Assembly (NCBI GenBank): GCA_023129165.1
Contig: JAGMCL010000129.1
Span: 1-57,863, forward strand
Length of the DNA stretch: 57,863 bases
Reading direction: 5' to 3'
DNA from: Caldifarciminota bacterium
GTDB taxonomy: Bacteria; Hydrothermota; UBA3073
The translations under genes were made by a program, and so were the position numbers. Shown here in pieces: positions 32,977 through 40,930 of this stretch (positions within the stretch are counted from its first letter, which is position 1; every line of letters starts with the position of its first letter). Under the pieces are notes generated by a model. It made no database searches. It was not told the DNA's origin and saw only the letters and a list, made by a program, of their open reading frames with translations.

Positions 32977-33005
32977 TTGACTTTTTTTTCTTTTTATGTT
33001 ATAAT
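32977..33005 (+). promoter_or_regulatory. Promoter with a long leader
   Basis: TTGACT lies at 32977-32982 and TATAAT at 33000-33005, 17 bp apart, with a T-rich spacer much like that of tRNA-Cys. The next plus-strand start codon is 300 nt away. Confidence 0.8.
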
Positions 33006-33267
33006 CACCACGGGGAAAATCGTTCCACCTGTTGATACATATTTCCCCTATAAGAATCATGTGGATTTTAGACACAGAGCTTACCAGGGTCAATTGGGTG
33101 TTATTTATATATAAAATTACTATAAGAGACATCCTATAAAGATCAGGATGTTGGATATCAATTACTTTCATATTTAAGGGCTTCTAAACTTCATACTGGA
33201 TTACTAGTTATCCGTTAGCTAACGGATTGGTAATAAAAGTTGTCAGGTAAAGAGATTTATTTTTTAA
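33006..33267 (+). other. Structured leader or possible small RNA
   Basis: It contains hairpins GGGGAAA/TTTCCCC (33012-33048), ACATCCT/AGGATGT (33129-33151) and the palindrome TCCGTTAGCTAACGGA (33211-33226). No open reading frame or known RNA family was recognised. The last palindrome resembles the GTCCGTC-type repeats. Confidence 0.45.
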
Positions 33268-33268
33268 T

Positions 33269-33305
33269 CTGAGTAATCAGGTATAATGAACATTATACCA
33301 GGAGG
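33269..33305 (+). promoter_or_regulatory. Palindrome over the ribosome-binding site, second copy
   Basis: CTGAGTAATCAG is followed by GGTATAATGAACATTATACC (33280-33299) and AGGAGG. It differs from 30819-30838 in one spacer base only, while the genes that follow are unrelated. Confidence 0.6.
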
Positions 33306-33309
33306 TATA

Positions 33310-33678
33310 ATGAAAAAGGTTGGATATTTTGAGGGAACAGATTCAATAATACTTACTACTCTTGCTTGTGAAGGCATAGATACATTTCCTTTAGGTAATG
33401 GTGAAGATGGTTATGGTAAATATGTTGGGCATATAACAAAGGGAGACAACATTTCACTCGTTGTGGGATATCTTCATAAAATTATCCCACTTTCAGAACA
33501 AACTACAAAACCAATAGATATTCTCTATTCCTGTATAGCACATAGGATTCCTGCAGTTATTCTTGTTCCTGAAGAACTTGAAGAGAAGGCTAAAAAGGTT
33601 TTAGGTGAGCTCGCTGATAAAGTAAAACTTACTAATCCCGAAAATGCCTTAGATGTAATAATGAATATCTTGAAATAA
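33310..33678 (+). CDS. Unrecognised small cytoplasmic protein
   Basis: This 122-residue protein from ATG 33310 (AGGAGG before it) has no signal peptide or membrane segment. It is a compact alpha/beta sequence with IDTFPLGNGEDGYGKYVGHI near residues 24-43, a central hydrophobic strand ISLVVGYLHKIIPL, and an Ala/Val-rich IPAVILVPEELEEKAKKVLGEL stretch before the end. I do not recognise the family. It is followed by gdhA after 60 bp and shares its upstream palindrome with the PNP gene. A link to nitrogen or purine metabolism is conceivable but is not shown. Confidence 0.7.
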   Translation: MKKVGYFEGTDSIILTTLACEGIDTFPLGNGEDGYGKYVGHITKGDNISLVVGYLHKIIPLSEQTTKPIDILYSCIAHRIPAVILVPEELEEKAKKVLGELADKVKLTNPENALDVIMNILK

Positions 33679-33738
33679 TAATCGTTTTATTATACATTGT
33701 AAAGGTATACGACAACATTATATCTAAGAGGAGGAATT

Positions 33739-34992
33739 ATGGATAGATTAAACCCATTCAAGATTGCACAGGAACAACTGGACAGGGCAGCTGAACTTCT
33801 CGGACTTGATGAGGCTACTCATTCTATTCTTAGAGAGCCCAGAATGGAGTATCACTTTACAATCCCTGTAAGGATGGACTCTGGTGAGACTAAGGTTTTC
33901 AAGGGGTTCAGAGTTCAATATAACAATGCAAGGGGACCATGCAAAGGTGGTCTAAGATTTCATCCCGAGGAAACTATAGACACTGTAAGAGCCCTTGCTG
34001 CATGGATGACATGGAAGACAGCAGTCGTTGATATACCCCTGGGAGGAGGCAAAGGAGGAATTATATGCAATCCAAAGGAGATGTCCCAGAGTGAGTTAGA
34101 AAGAGTCTCAAGAGGTTACATAAGACAGGTAGGTAGATTTCTCGGGGTGACAAAGGACGTTCCTGCACCTGATGTGTATACTACCCCTCAGATTATGGCA
34201 TGGATGATGGATGAGTATGAGATAATAATGGGAGAAAAACACCCAGGTGTAATAACAGGAAAACCCATCCAATTAGGTGGTTCTCAGGGTAGAGGAGACG
34301 CCACTGCAAGAGGTGGCATATATACCGTCAGAGAAGCATGTAAACTACTTGGTTCAAATCCTGCAAAGGCAACATATGCCATTCAGGGGTTTGGTAATGC
34401 CGGACAGTTTGCCGCAACACTACATCATGATGTGCTCGGTGGAGGAACACTTGTTGCTGTATCTGACTCCAGAGGTGGTATTTATAACAAGGATGGTCTT
34501 AACCCACATAAGTTGATTGATTGGAAGTTAAAGAATAAGCAGGTCAAGGGATTCCCTGATGCAAAAAAAGATATCACTAATGAGGAACTCCTTGAACTAC
34601 CTGTTGATGTGCTTTACCCAGCCGCACTAGAGAATGTAATAACTAAGGACAATGCTGGTAAGATTAAGGCTAAAATTAGCTGTGAATTGGCAAATGGTCC
34701 AACAACTCCTGAGGCTGATAAAATTTTATCTAAAAACGGCGTTTTTGTCATTCCGGATTTCCTTGCCAATGCAGGTGGTGTTACAGTATCCTATTTCGAG
34801 CAGGTTCAGAACACCTATAACTTCTATTGGACCCTTGAAGATGTTCAGCATATGTTAGATCAGAAGATGACAAATGCATTCAAGGCCGTCTATGAAATGC
34901 ATAAAGAGAAAAATGTAGATATGCGTACAGCAGCATATCTCGTGGCAATTCAGAGAGTTGTAGATGCAATGAAACTAAGAGGCTGGGTGTAA
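33739..34992 (+). CDS. gdhA: Glutamate dehydrogenase
   Basis: This 417-residue Glu/Leu/Phe/Val dehydrogenase interconverts glutamate and 2-oxoglutarate plus ammonia with NAD(P). Lys 69 in PCKGGLRFHP, Lys 93, the catalytic Lys 105 in LGGGKGG and Asp 145 in PAPDVYT are in place, and GFGNAGQ marks the nucleotide fold near residue 219. The length and pattern fit the hexameric bacterial/archaeal type rather than leucine dehydrogenase. AGGAGG precedes ATG 33739. It is convergent with pyrK across 56 bp without a visible terminator. Confidence 0.95.
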   Translation: MDRLNPFKIAQEQLDRAAELLGLDEATHSILREPRMEYHFTIPVRMDSGETKVFKGFRVQYNNARGPCKGGLRFHPEETIDTVRALAAWMTWKTAVVDIPLGGGKGGIICNPKEMSQSELERVSRGYIRQVGRFLGVTKDVPAPDVYTTPQIMAWMMDEYEIIMGEKHPGVITGKPIQLGGSQGRGDATARGGIYTVREACKLLGSNPAKATYAIQGFGNAGQFAATLHHDVLGGGTLVAVSDSRGGIYNKDGLNPHKLIDWKLKNKQVKGFPDAKKDITNEELLELPVDVLYPAALENVITKDNAGKIKAKISCELANGPTTPEADKILSKNGVFVIPDFLANAGGVTVSYFEQVQNTYNFYWTLEDVQHMLDQKMTNAFKAVYEMHKEKNVDMRTAAYLVAIQRVVDAMKLRGWV

Positions 34993-35048
34993 AGAAGATA
35001 AAGGAAAATTGTATCACTCCAAGTTTGAGCATCGGTATTTATATATAC

Positions 35049-36017
35049 TCAATCAAATTCAACATCCTCAGCACGAAATGCTGGGCCATCTTTGCATACA
35101 TATCTATAGCCATCTATAGTCTTAACAGCACAAGAGAGACAGACGCCATATCCACAACCCATTCTTGATTCCATGGAGAGTATACAGTTCACCCTTTTTT
35201 TAGAATAAAACTCTTTTACCCTTTTGAGCATGGGAACAGGACCACAGGCTACAATGAACGAACCATCTGAAACATCCGGGAGATAATCCGTTACAAGTCC
35301 TTTTCTACCAACACTACCATCTTCAGTTACAATCTGTATATCTGTGTTCGTTGTTCGTGTCTTTCGACTTTTGACATTTGACTTTTGACTTTTCCCCTCC
35401 TCCCTATCTCCTTTCTCCTTTTGACATTTGACTTTTGACTTTTGACTTTTCCCCTCTTCTCTCTTCGCAAGCAGGAGCTTGCTCCTACCTTCTCTATCTC
35501 CTTGCTCCTTTTGACATTTGACATTTGACTTTTGACTTTTTCCCTCCTCCCCTACGTGCTCAAGCTCCGAGGTGGGTAAAATTCCATCCCTATTTTTCGC
35601 CCCTATGATAAGAAATGCAGATGATTTTTTGTAAAGAAAGTATAATGGAGCAATACCTACTCCACCTGCAATAAGGTATAGTTTTTCCCTAAAAGGGCTT
35701 TTTTTATCCACTCCAGTGCTCAACAGAGACTCAAAGGGAATGCCAAGAGGGCCCAATATATCCATCGAATCTCCATTCTTGTATTTTGATAATAGACCCG
35801 TGCCAATTCCCCTTATTGTATAAATAATTGCAAACCTATCCATTTCAGCATAGTAAATGCTCATCGGACGCCTGAGGAGAGGATAGTATTTACCAACAAT
35901 TCTAAGGTTAACAAACTGACCTGGTTTAGCCTTCCCTGCAATCTGTCCACTCTTTAGAACCATCTTGAAAATACAAGGAGTAATCCTGCTATTATCTATA
36001 ATTTCTACAGTCGCCAT
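35049..36017 (-). CDS. pyrK: PyrK, dihydroorotate dehydrogenase electron-transfer subunit, with a repeat-encoded insert
   Basis: This 322-residue FAD and 2Fe-2S protein passes electrons from the class 1B PyrD to NAD. The FAD domain shows RRPMSIY (50-56) and GIGTGLLS, the NAD part IAGGVGIAPLYFL (116-128) and VACGPVPML, and the 2Fe-2S ligands are Cys 288, 293, 296 and 308. The family is usually near 250-270 residues; the excess is one block, residues about 157-225, built of GKSQKS(K/N)VK units encoded by the intergenic GACTTTTGACATTTGAC repeat plus a GTAGGAG hairpin unit, all in frame. It falls between the strand ending LPTSELEHV and IQIVTEDGS, probably a surface loop. The start overlaps the upstream TPR gene by 26 bp. 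Confidence 0.93.
   Translation of the reverse strand: MATVEIIDNSRITPCIFKMVLKSGQIAGKAKPGQFVNLRIVGKYYPLLRRPMSIYYAEMDRFAIIYTIRGIGTGLLSKYKNGDSMDILGPLGIPFESLLSTGVDKKSPFREKLYLIAGGVGIAPLYFLYKKSSAFLIIGAKNRDGILPTSELEHVGEEGKSQKSNVKCQKEQGDREGRSKLLLAKREEGKSQKSKVKCQKEKGDREEGKSQKSNVKSRKTRTTNTDIQIVTEDGSVGRKGLVTDYLPDVSDGSFIVACGPVPMLKRVKEFYSKKRVNCILSMESRMGCGYGVCLSCAVKTIDGYRYVCKDGPAFRAEDVEFD
35343..35549 (-). repeat. Intergenic repeat block inside pyrK
   Basis: Three blocks of AAAAGTCAAAAGTCAAATGT-type units alternate with GGAGATAGAGAAG-like spacers, and one GTAGGAG-CAAGC/GCTTG hairpin unit lies at about 35464-35490. The same units are intergenic at 38095-38125, 47150-47215 and 57150-57190. The whole block is a multiple of three and stop-free in the pyrK frame. 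Confidence 0.88.
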
Positions 36018-36681
36018 TTTCTAATTCAAAACCATATTTCTTCTGAATCTCTCTAATAAAAGCACTCTTTTTCTCTTCATTAAATTTATGGGCTGCTCTT
36101 CCGGCATTCTCTATTCCACCATGATAGAACCTACTCCATAAAAATACAGTTACAAGTACACCATCAAGAGGACGATCATCCATAAATGACTTAATAGAAA
36201 GCCACCCAAAAAGTAAGTTGAGACTAAGAGTACAAAACCCCGGCAAAGGCTTTCCTGCGTATATTTCTCCAAGACCTGGAACAATGTAGGATAACATCTG
36301 TGCCTTTTTTATTTCTTTTTGAGGGAGCAACCTCGCTGTCTGTATGTCACTTGATATATCAAGTCGACCAAGTTTATTGAATAGCGAAAAAGACTCGTCC
36401 CATTTTCCTTCATGTAACATCACCCATGCCATAAGTTCCTTGTCTCCTGACCTCCTACATTCATATTTTGCAAGAGAGTAATCCCCCAGCAATACGTATG
36501 TTTTTACAAGTTCTCTATAACAAATACCTTTCTTATATTTCCACTCATTACTTGGTGAAAAGAAATCAAGCCTCTCATATTCTATTAGTGCATTCCTATA
36601 ATCTCCAATTTCAAAAAGGCTATCAGCAAAATTAGAAGAACTCGTCAAAATTGTCACGAAATACAATAACAAGATCGTCAT
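35992..36681 (-). CDS. TPR-like membrane protein with PGLGEIYAG motif
   Basis: This 229-residue protein has an N-terminal export or membrane segment (2-14) and short tetratricopeptide-like helices (about 19-105). A hydrophobic C-terminal half starts LSYIVPGLGEIYAGKPLPG (about 131-149), the signature seen in DUF5683-type proteins. It looks like a shorter paralogue of the adjacent gene at 36632-37702, lacking its YidD part. It overlaps that gene by 50 bp and pyrK by 26 bp, so the three are one translation-coupled unit. The function is unknown; an envelope role is likely. Confidence 0.7.
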   Translation of the reverse strand: MTILLLYFVTILTSSSNFADSLFEIGDYRNALIEYERLDFFSPSNEWKYKKGICYRELVKTYVLLGDYSLAKYECRRSGDKELMAWVMLHEGKWDESFSLFNKLGRLDISSDIQTARLLPQKEIKKAQMLSYIVPGLGEIYAGKPLPGFCTLSLNLLFGWLSIKSFMDDRPLDGVLVTVFLWSRFYHGGIENAGRAAHKFNEEKKSAFIREIQKKYGFELENGDCRNYR

Positions 36682-37702
36682 AATATTTCTCGTTATAGTT
36701 TGTAGCGCTCTTTATACTCCCATATATATCACCAATGTATAGCAGGAAACCAAGACTGAGAAATGTATAGGATGGTACTGGTCTCTTTTCTCGATTATAG
36801 AGATACGATATAGATAGGCTGCCAGAGATAAATAAAAATGAAAATATTCCATCCCAGATGCAACCTGAATATATTCTCCCACTACCGGGTAATATACTAC
36901 TCAACAAACCGGCTGCAACTGGATTCTTCCTACTTATATTATTAAGGTTATATAAAAATCCATTAACCTCTTCTCTAAATCTATTAATACTCTGTAAATA
37001 GCAAAAGGCACTATCCACATTTCTTTCCTCAAGCCAGGTTATTCCCACAAAAAGCCTTGATGTATCATTATCAACCCTATTCAGATAATACCTTGCTCTT
37101 TCTCTCTCACCCATCATCCAGTATGCACTGCCTATTCGCATATAAATCTTTTCAGTATCATACTTACGAAGCTCCCGCTCATATTCCAATATTGAGGACT
37201 CCCACTCACCTTTCTCATATAGATAATCAGCAAATGAGCTAACTCTTACACTCCTCTTGACTCCAACAGGAGGAAGTATTTGCTGTTTATTAACAGGGTC
37301 ATAGAGTTTATATCCTCTTCCTTTCACATATACTACATCATAGTAATTATTTGCATAACTCCAGCATTTGAAGTTACATCTCTCAAGCCTGTCAAATGTC
37401 ATAATTATACCCAAGAGTCCTTTCTCATCTATAGCCTTATATGCGAACTCAGAACAGGAGGGGGTGAAGTTACATAAATCACCCTGTCGTGAGGAAATGA
37501 ACCCCTGATACATCTCTATTCCCTTAAGCAAAGGAGCAAAGATGGGTGTAGATAATATAATGAACCCTGATATCAGAATATACATAGGCTTTTTAAACAG
37601 CGGGGCGACTACCATGCAAAATGTGTCATATCTTGTGTAACTCGAAACTAGTATATTAAGCCTATCGAGGCGTAGTAGATGGAAAAAAATTATGATGATC
37701 AC
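36632..37702 (-). CDS. YidD-TPR fusion membrane protein
   Basis: In this up to 356-residue protein, residues 64-112 match YidD, the membrane-protein insertion efficiency factor: [26 protein letters not shown] and DRLERCN. YidD is normally a free protein of about 70-100 residues near yidC. Here it continues into TPR-like helices (about 155-255) and a membrane half with [13 protein letters not shown], as in the neighbouring gene. The start is uncertain: GTG 37702 overlaps the stop of DUF6485 as GTGA, while ATG 37615 and ATG 37585 would give shorter forms, the last beginning with a cleaner signal-like helix. No yidC, rnpA or rpmH is nearby. Confidence 0.75.
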   Translation of the reverse strand: MIIIIFFHLLRLDRLNILVSSYTRYDTFCMVVAPLFKKPMYILISGFIILSTPIFAPLLKGIEMYQGFISSRQGDLCNFTPSCSEFAYKAIDEKGLLGIIMTFDRLERCNFKCWSYANNYYDVVYVKGRGYKLYDPVNKQQILPPVGVKRSVRVSSFADYLYEKGEWESSILEYERELRKYDTEKIYMRIGSAYWMMGERERARYYLNRVDNDTSRLFVGITWLEERNVDSAFCYLQSINRFREEVNGFLYNLNNISRKNPVAAGLLSSILPGSGRIYSGCIWDGIFSFLFISGSLSISYLYNREKRPVPSYTFLSLGFLLYIGDIYGSIKSATNYNEKYYDDLVIVFRDNFDEFF

Positions 37703-37899
37703 ACACGATTTTTGTAGACCTCGATGAACTTTGCAATCGAGCGGTCATAAGTGCGTTCGACATCATCAGGGAAAAAACAGGCAGGAAGTTCACCCATCCT
37801 CCAGTGATATTCTATGCAATCACAGCATTTACCCTTCCTTGAACAGGGCTCATATGTGCAATTACATTTCTTCTTATTATTCTCTATATTACACTCCAT
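37699..37899 (-). CDS. DUF6485-like Cys-rich small protein
   Basis: This 66-residue protein starts [19 protein letters not shown] and has seven or so cysteines in its first half (C-x-[11 protein letters not shown]), followed by the motif [14 protein letters not shown]. The pattern fits DUF6485, a small probable metal-binding family of unknown function. An ATG four codons upstream (37911) is possible. It overlaps the next gene by 4 bp (GTGA). Confidence 0.75.
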   Translation of the reverse strand: MECNIENNKKKCNCTYEPCSRKGKCCDCIEYHWRMGELPACFFPDDVERTYDRSIAKFIEVYKNRV

Positions 37900-37911
37900 A
37901 AGGAAAAACAA

Positions 37912-38134
37912 GACCTAAGACAGAAGACCACAGACCACAGACAACAGACCAAACACCCCATCACACAATTTTATTGTCCATCAAACGACGGACTCCTACC
38001 TTCCCTTTTTGTAGGAGGGGTTTCCTAACCCCGATTAACCATCATGGGAATTTATCGCGACTAGGAAGTCGCTCCTACATTAAACATCTAACATTTCACT
38101 TTTGACATTTGACATTTGACTTTTTCTCTCTTCA
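37912..38134. repeat. Mosaic repeats between DUF6485 and the TPR lipoprotein
   Basis: AGACCACAGACC units (37920-37958) are followed by a half GTAGGAG unit with the CGTCG arm, two inverted GTAGGAG hairpins (GGGGTTTCCTAACCCC about 38025-38041; GCGACTAGGAAGTCGC about 38059-38075) and ATTTGACATTTGAC units (38098-38125). Confidence 0.75.
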
Positions 38135-39772
38135 CTATTCCCTCTGCTCTATAATACCTATCTGCCTTATTGCAGCTATTGCATAATCTGTATCCGGGTA
38201 ATCTCTTAAAATTGCCTTATACCTTGATAATGCACTCTCCTGATTTTCTTTAATATTATGTTCTATCCATGCAATTGCGTAGAGAGCTTTTGGTACATAC
38301 TCACTCTCTGAAAACTCATCTACTACCATAATATACTCTTTCAGTGCTTCATCTGCATTTTCAAATTCCAAAAGCCATATCTCTGCTAATCTCATCCTTA
38401 CAGACCCAAGATCTATAACTGTGTCTGGTCGTGATGTGGTATCCCCTGTAACAATCTCGTAGTTAAGTGTATCTTTCACAAGCGTATCAGTCACAATTGT
38501 ATCTGTCACAAGAGTATCTATAACCAGGGTATCGATTACAGTTGTATCAACTATAAGAGTGTCAGTTATAAGGGTATCTGTTATAGGTATATCTGTTATT
38601 GTATCTACTAAAAGGGTATCTGCAATAATCTCTGCAATTGAATCCTCCTTAACATATGTAATTTCCATTGTATCACCCTCTAAATTTTGCGGCAGAGTAT
38701 CCTCAATTATAAAGGTGGAATCATTTTGGATCGGTTCAATGTATAGTGTATCTTCAGTTCCCAGAATTTCCCAGAGACAAAGAACCTCCTCTATAGACTT
38801 AACTTTTTTAGCACCTTCCTTACCTAAATCAGTATTGGGTGCTTTATTTATTGCTTCATTGTAGGATTCCAGGGCATCTTGTAGTTTTAACTGTTTTTCA
38901 TATATCATTCCTATTCGAAATTTACTCTCCTGATTATCCAACTCCTGAAGTATTGATACAGCTTTTTCGTAATCTCCCTCTGTTTCATAGCATAGAGCTA
39001 TACGTCCTTTTAATAACATCTCTTCTTCATTATCCATGGGCAAAATTGATTCGAATATCTCTTTAGCCTTATCAATATCATCCATCTTTAAATATATATC
39101 GCCTACTTTCAACACAAAATCAAATTCATTTTCAACTAAAGAAATAGCCATTTCATAATAATTAAGCGCTTCTGCATATCTCTTCAGTGAATCAGATGCC
39201 CCTCCCAGAATTTGGAGTACATCTACTTTATATTTCCCTTTATCAAAGGAACTTAAATACGACTCGCCCATCTTTATTGCTCTCTCATAGCTTTCAGATA
39301 AAAAGTAAGAATTAGTAAGCCAGAATTCGACTTCTTCCTTCACTCTCTTATCTTTACTTGCACGCGAAAACCATCTCTCTGCCTCTACATCATCATCCCT
39401 CTTCAGTGCTATCTTACCCAAAAAAACCTCTGACTCTGGAACATACTCACTCTCTGGATAGAAGTTTATTAGTTCTTTAAACTTAATCTCAGCCTGATTT
39501 ATTTCCTCTTTTGCATAGAAACATTTGCCTGATAAAAAGACTGCATCATCAGCCCATTTGGAATTGGGGTAGTAGGTGAGAATCTTGGCACATCTCTCAA
39601 TACACTTATCCAGTAAATTTACATTTGGAGACTTACTACTTATTGCTCCCTCATAAGCCTCCATAGCATTATAGTAAATATTATAACTGTGCATAGTTCT
39701 GCAAGATGAGAAAAGAGCAAAGATGCACAAGGATATGAGGAAAATGTACTTTATTTTTTTATAGATAAACAT
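38135..39772 (-). CDS. Outer-membrane-type TPR lipoprotein with a TDT-rich linker
   Basis: This 545-residue protein has a lipoprotein signal with Cys 24 in FSSC (the -3 residue is Phe rather than Leu, so lipidation is probable, not certain). About eight TPR units follow to residue 330, then an acidic linker with repeated (V/I)(x)DT(L/I) pentamers at about 385-435, then two or three more TPRs (450-545) that resemble the tail of BamD/YbgF-like proteins. It may be a periplasmic scaffold tethered to the outer membrane. It follows DUF4159 after a 404-bp repeat gap. The linker pentamers are encoded by 15-bp units. Confidence 0.75.
   Translation of the reverse strand: MFIYKKIKYIFLISLCIFALFSSCRTMHSYNIYYNAMEAYEGAISSKSPNVNLLDKCIERCAKILTYYPNSKWADDAVFLSGKCFYAKEEINQAEIKFKELINFYPESEYVPESEVFLGKIALKRDDDVEAERWFSRASKDKRVKEEVEFWLTNSYFLSESYERAIKMGESYLSSFDKGKYKVDVLQILGGASDSLKRYAEALNYYEMAISLVENEFDFVLKVGDIYLKMDDIDKAKEIFESILPMDNEEEMLLKGRIALCYETEGDYEKAVSILQELDNQESKFRIGMIYEKQLKLQDALESYNEAINKAPNTDLGKEGAKKVKSIEEVLCLWEILGTEDTLYIEPIQNDSTFIIEDTLPQNLEGDTMEITYVKEDSIAEIIADTLLVDTITDIPITDTLITDTLIVDTTVIDTLVIDTLVTDTIVTDTLVKDTLNYEIVTGDTTSRPDTVIDLGSVRMRLAEIWLLEFENADEALKEYIMVVDEFSESEYVPKALYAIAWIEHNIKENQESALSRYKAILRDYPDTDYAIAAIRQIGIIEQRE
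38475..38625 (-). repeat. 15-bp coding minisatellite (xDT pentamers)
   Basis: The minus strand repeats a GTxGATACTCTT-like 15-bp unit that encodes DTLVT, DTLVI, DTIVT and similar pentamers. Unlike the other in-frame repeats it is not found between genes, so it looks like ordinary slippage growth of a linker. Confidence 0.7.
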
Positions 39773-40176
39773 AATAATGTTTTAAAATAACAAATTCAAA
39801 CTAATAAACATTGAAAGAGAAAGACCAGAGACCTGTTATTTCTTAAGTCTTACGTCTTCAGTCTTTAGTCTAATTTACATTTTGATATTTTATATTTCTT
39901 TTGTATGACATTGTGTATAAATGATAGCATGGTAATTTCATCTTTAACGCCTTTTTAACAGTCTAAAGACTGTCACTCCATAGAATGCTGAGAGATGAGA
40001 TTGCTTCAACTTCGTCTCGCAATGACGTTTGTTGGTCTCTGTCATTGCGAATGAACGTAGTGAATGCGGCAATCTCAATAATATTTTTAAATTTTAATAT
40101 GTCCCGCCATAGCGGGATCCCCCGCCTTTGGCGGGGTGATAATTTTGATATTTGCTTTTTGATATTTAATATCTAT
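39773..40176. repeat. 404-bp gap of repeats
   Basis: It contains AAGACCAGAGACC and its complement-like AGTCTTACGTCTTCAGTC (39815-39870), CAGTCTAAAGACTGTCACTCC (39959-39979), an inverted and a direct GTCATTGCGA unit (39995-40026, 40040-40077), and CCCGCC hairpins (about 40105-40135). The order of the TTTAACGCCTTTTTAACAG and CAGTCTAAAGACTG parts is the same as at 54174-54210. Confidence 0.75.
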
Positions 40177-40803
40177 TCAGTATGCCATTGCGTATATGAC
40201 GATGTTTATTCCCATCCTGAATGCCTTTTCCCTTATCTCCTCCGGGTCTTTATGCACACCCGGGTCTGCCCAACCATCTGATATGTTGCTTTCAAAAGTA
40301 TAATAAACCACAAGCCTTTCTTTATAAAACAGACCATAGCCTTTTGGTGGCTTGTTATCGTGTTCATGTATCTTAGGAGGTCCATTATTAAAATTATAAA
40401 AGCAGTGATATATTGGATGTGAAAAAGGCAGTTCCACAAACTCAAGTCCTGGGAAGATCTTTTTCATCTCCCTTCTGAACGCCTCATCCATTCCATAATC
40501 GTCATCTGCATAAAGAAATCCACCTCTTAAAAGATAATCCCTTAGATTCTCAACCTCTACATAAGATAGCTGTATATCCCCATGTCCTGTCAGGAATACA
40601 AAAGGGTATGAAAATAAATCAGGGTCCTGTAATGTCACTACATACTGATTGGCGTCACAGTTTATAGTTGTCCTATTATTTATCTCCCTAACAAGATTCG
40701 AGATTATAGAGGGGTCATTATACCAGTCGCCACCTCTATATTTGACTCTCGCTATGGTTATATCATAGGAACCCAATAATATGAAAACCAACAATAACCA
40801 CAT
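40177..40803 (-). CDS. DUF4159 protein, exported
   Basis: This 208-residue protein has a short N-terminal hydrophobic segment (2-12). A DUF4159 domain follows with IARVKYRGGDWYNDP, YPFVFLTGHGDI, LRDYLLRGGFLYADDDYG and LPFSHPIYHCFYNF, features of this glutamine-amidotransferase-like fold of unknown function. In other bacteria such genes sit near von Willebrand/MoxR clusters, but not here. There is no clear Shine-Dalgarno at ATG 40803. nadD lies 127 bp upstream. Confidence 0.85.
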   Translation of the reverse strand: MWLLLVFILLGSYDITIARVKYRGGDWYNDPSIISNLVREINNRTTINCDANQYVVTLQDPDLFSYPFVFLTGHGDIQLSYVEVENLRDYLLRGGFLYADDDYGMDEAFRREMKKIFPGLEFVELPFSHPIYHCFYNFNNGPPKIHEHDNKPPKGYGLFYKERLVVYYTFESNISDGWADPGVHKDPEEIREKAFRMGINIVIYAMAY

Positions 40804-40930
40804 ATGATAGAAATAGAAAATAGCAAATAGAAATCTGGATTAGACTTAAGACTATAAAAAAACTGGTCTTTGGTCTCTGGTCTTATGTCTGTGGTCTTTC
40901 TTCTTCAATTTTAATTTTTGATTCTTAATA

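Noticed and set aside
33006-33200. 6S or SRP RNA candidate after the promoter at 32977
   Set aside because: Only TTACCAGGGTCA resembles part of SRP RNA; the GGAAGG-type tetraloop region and the 6S bubble are not found.
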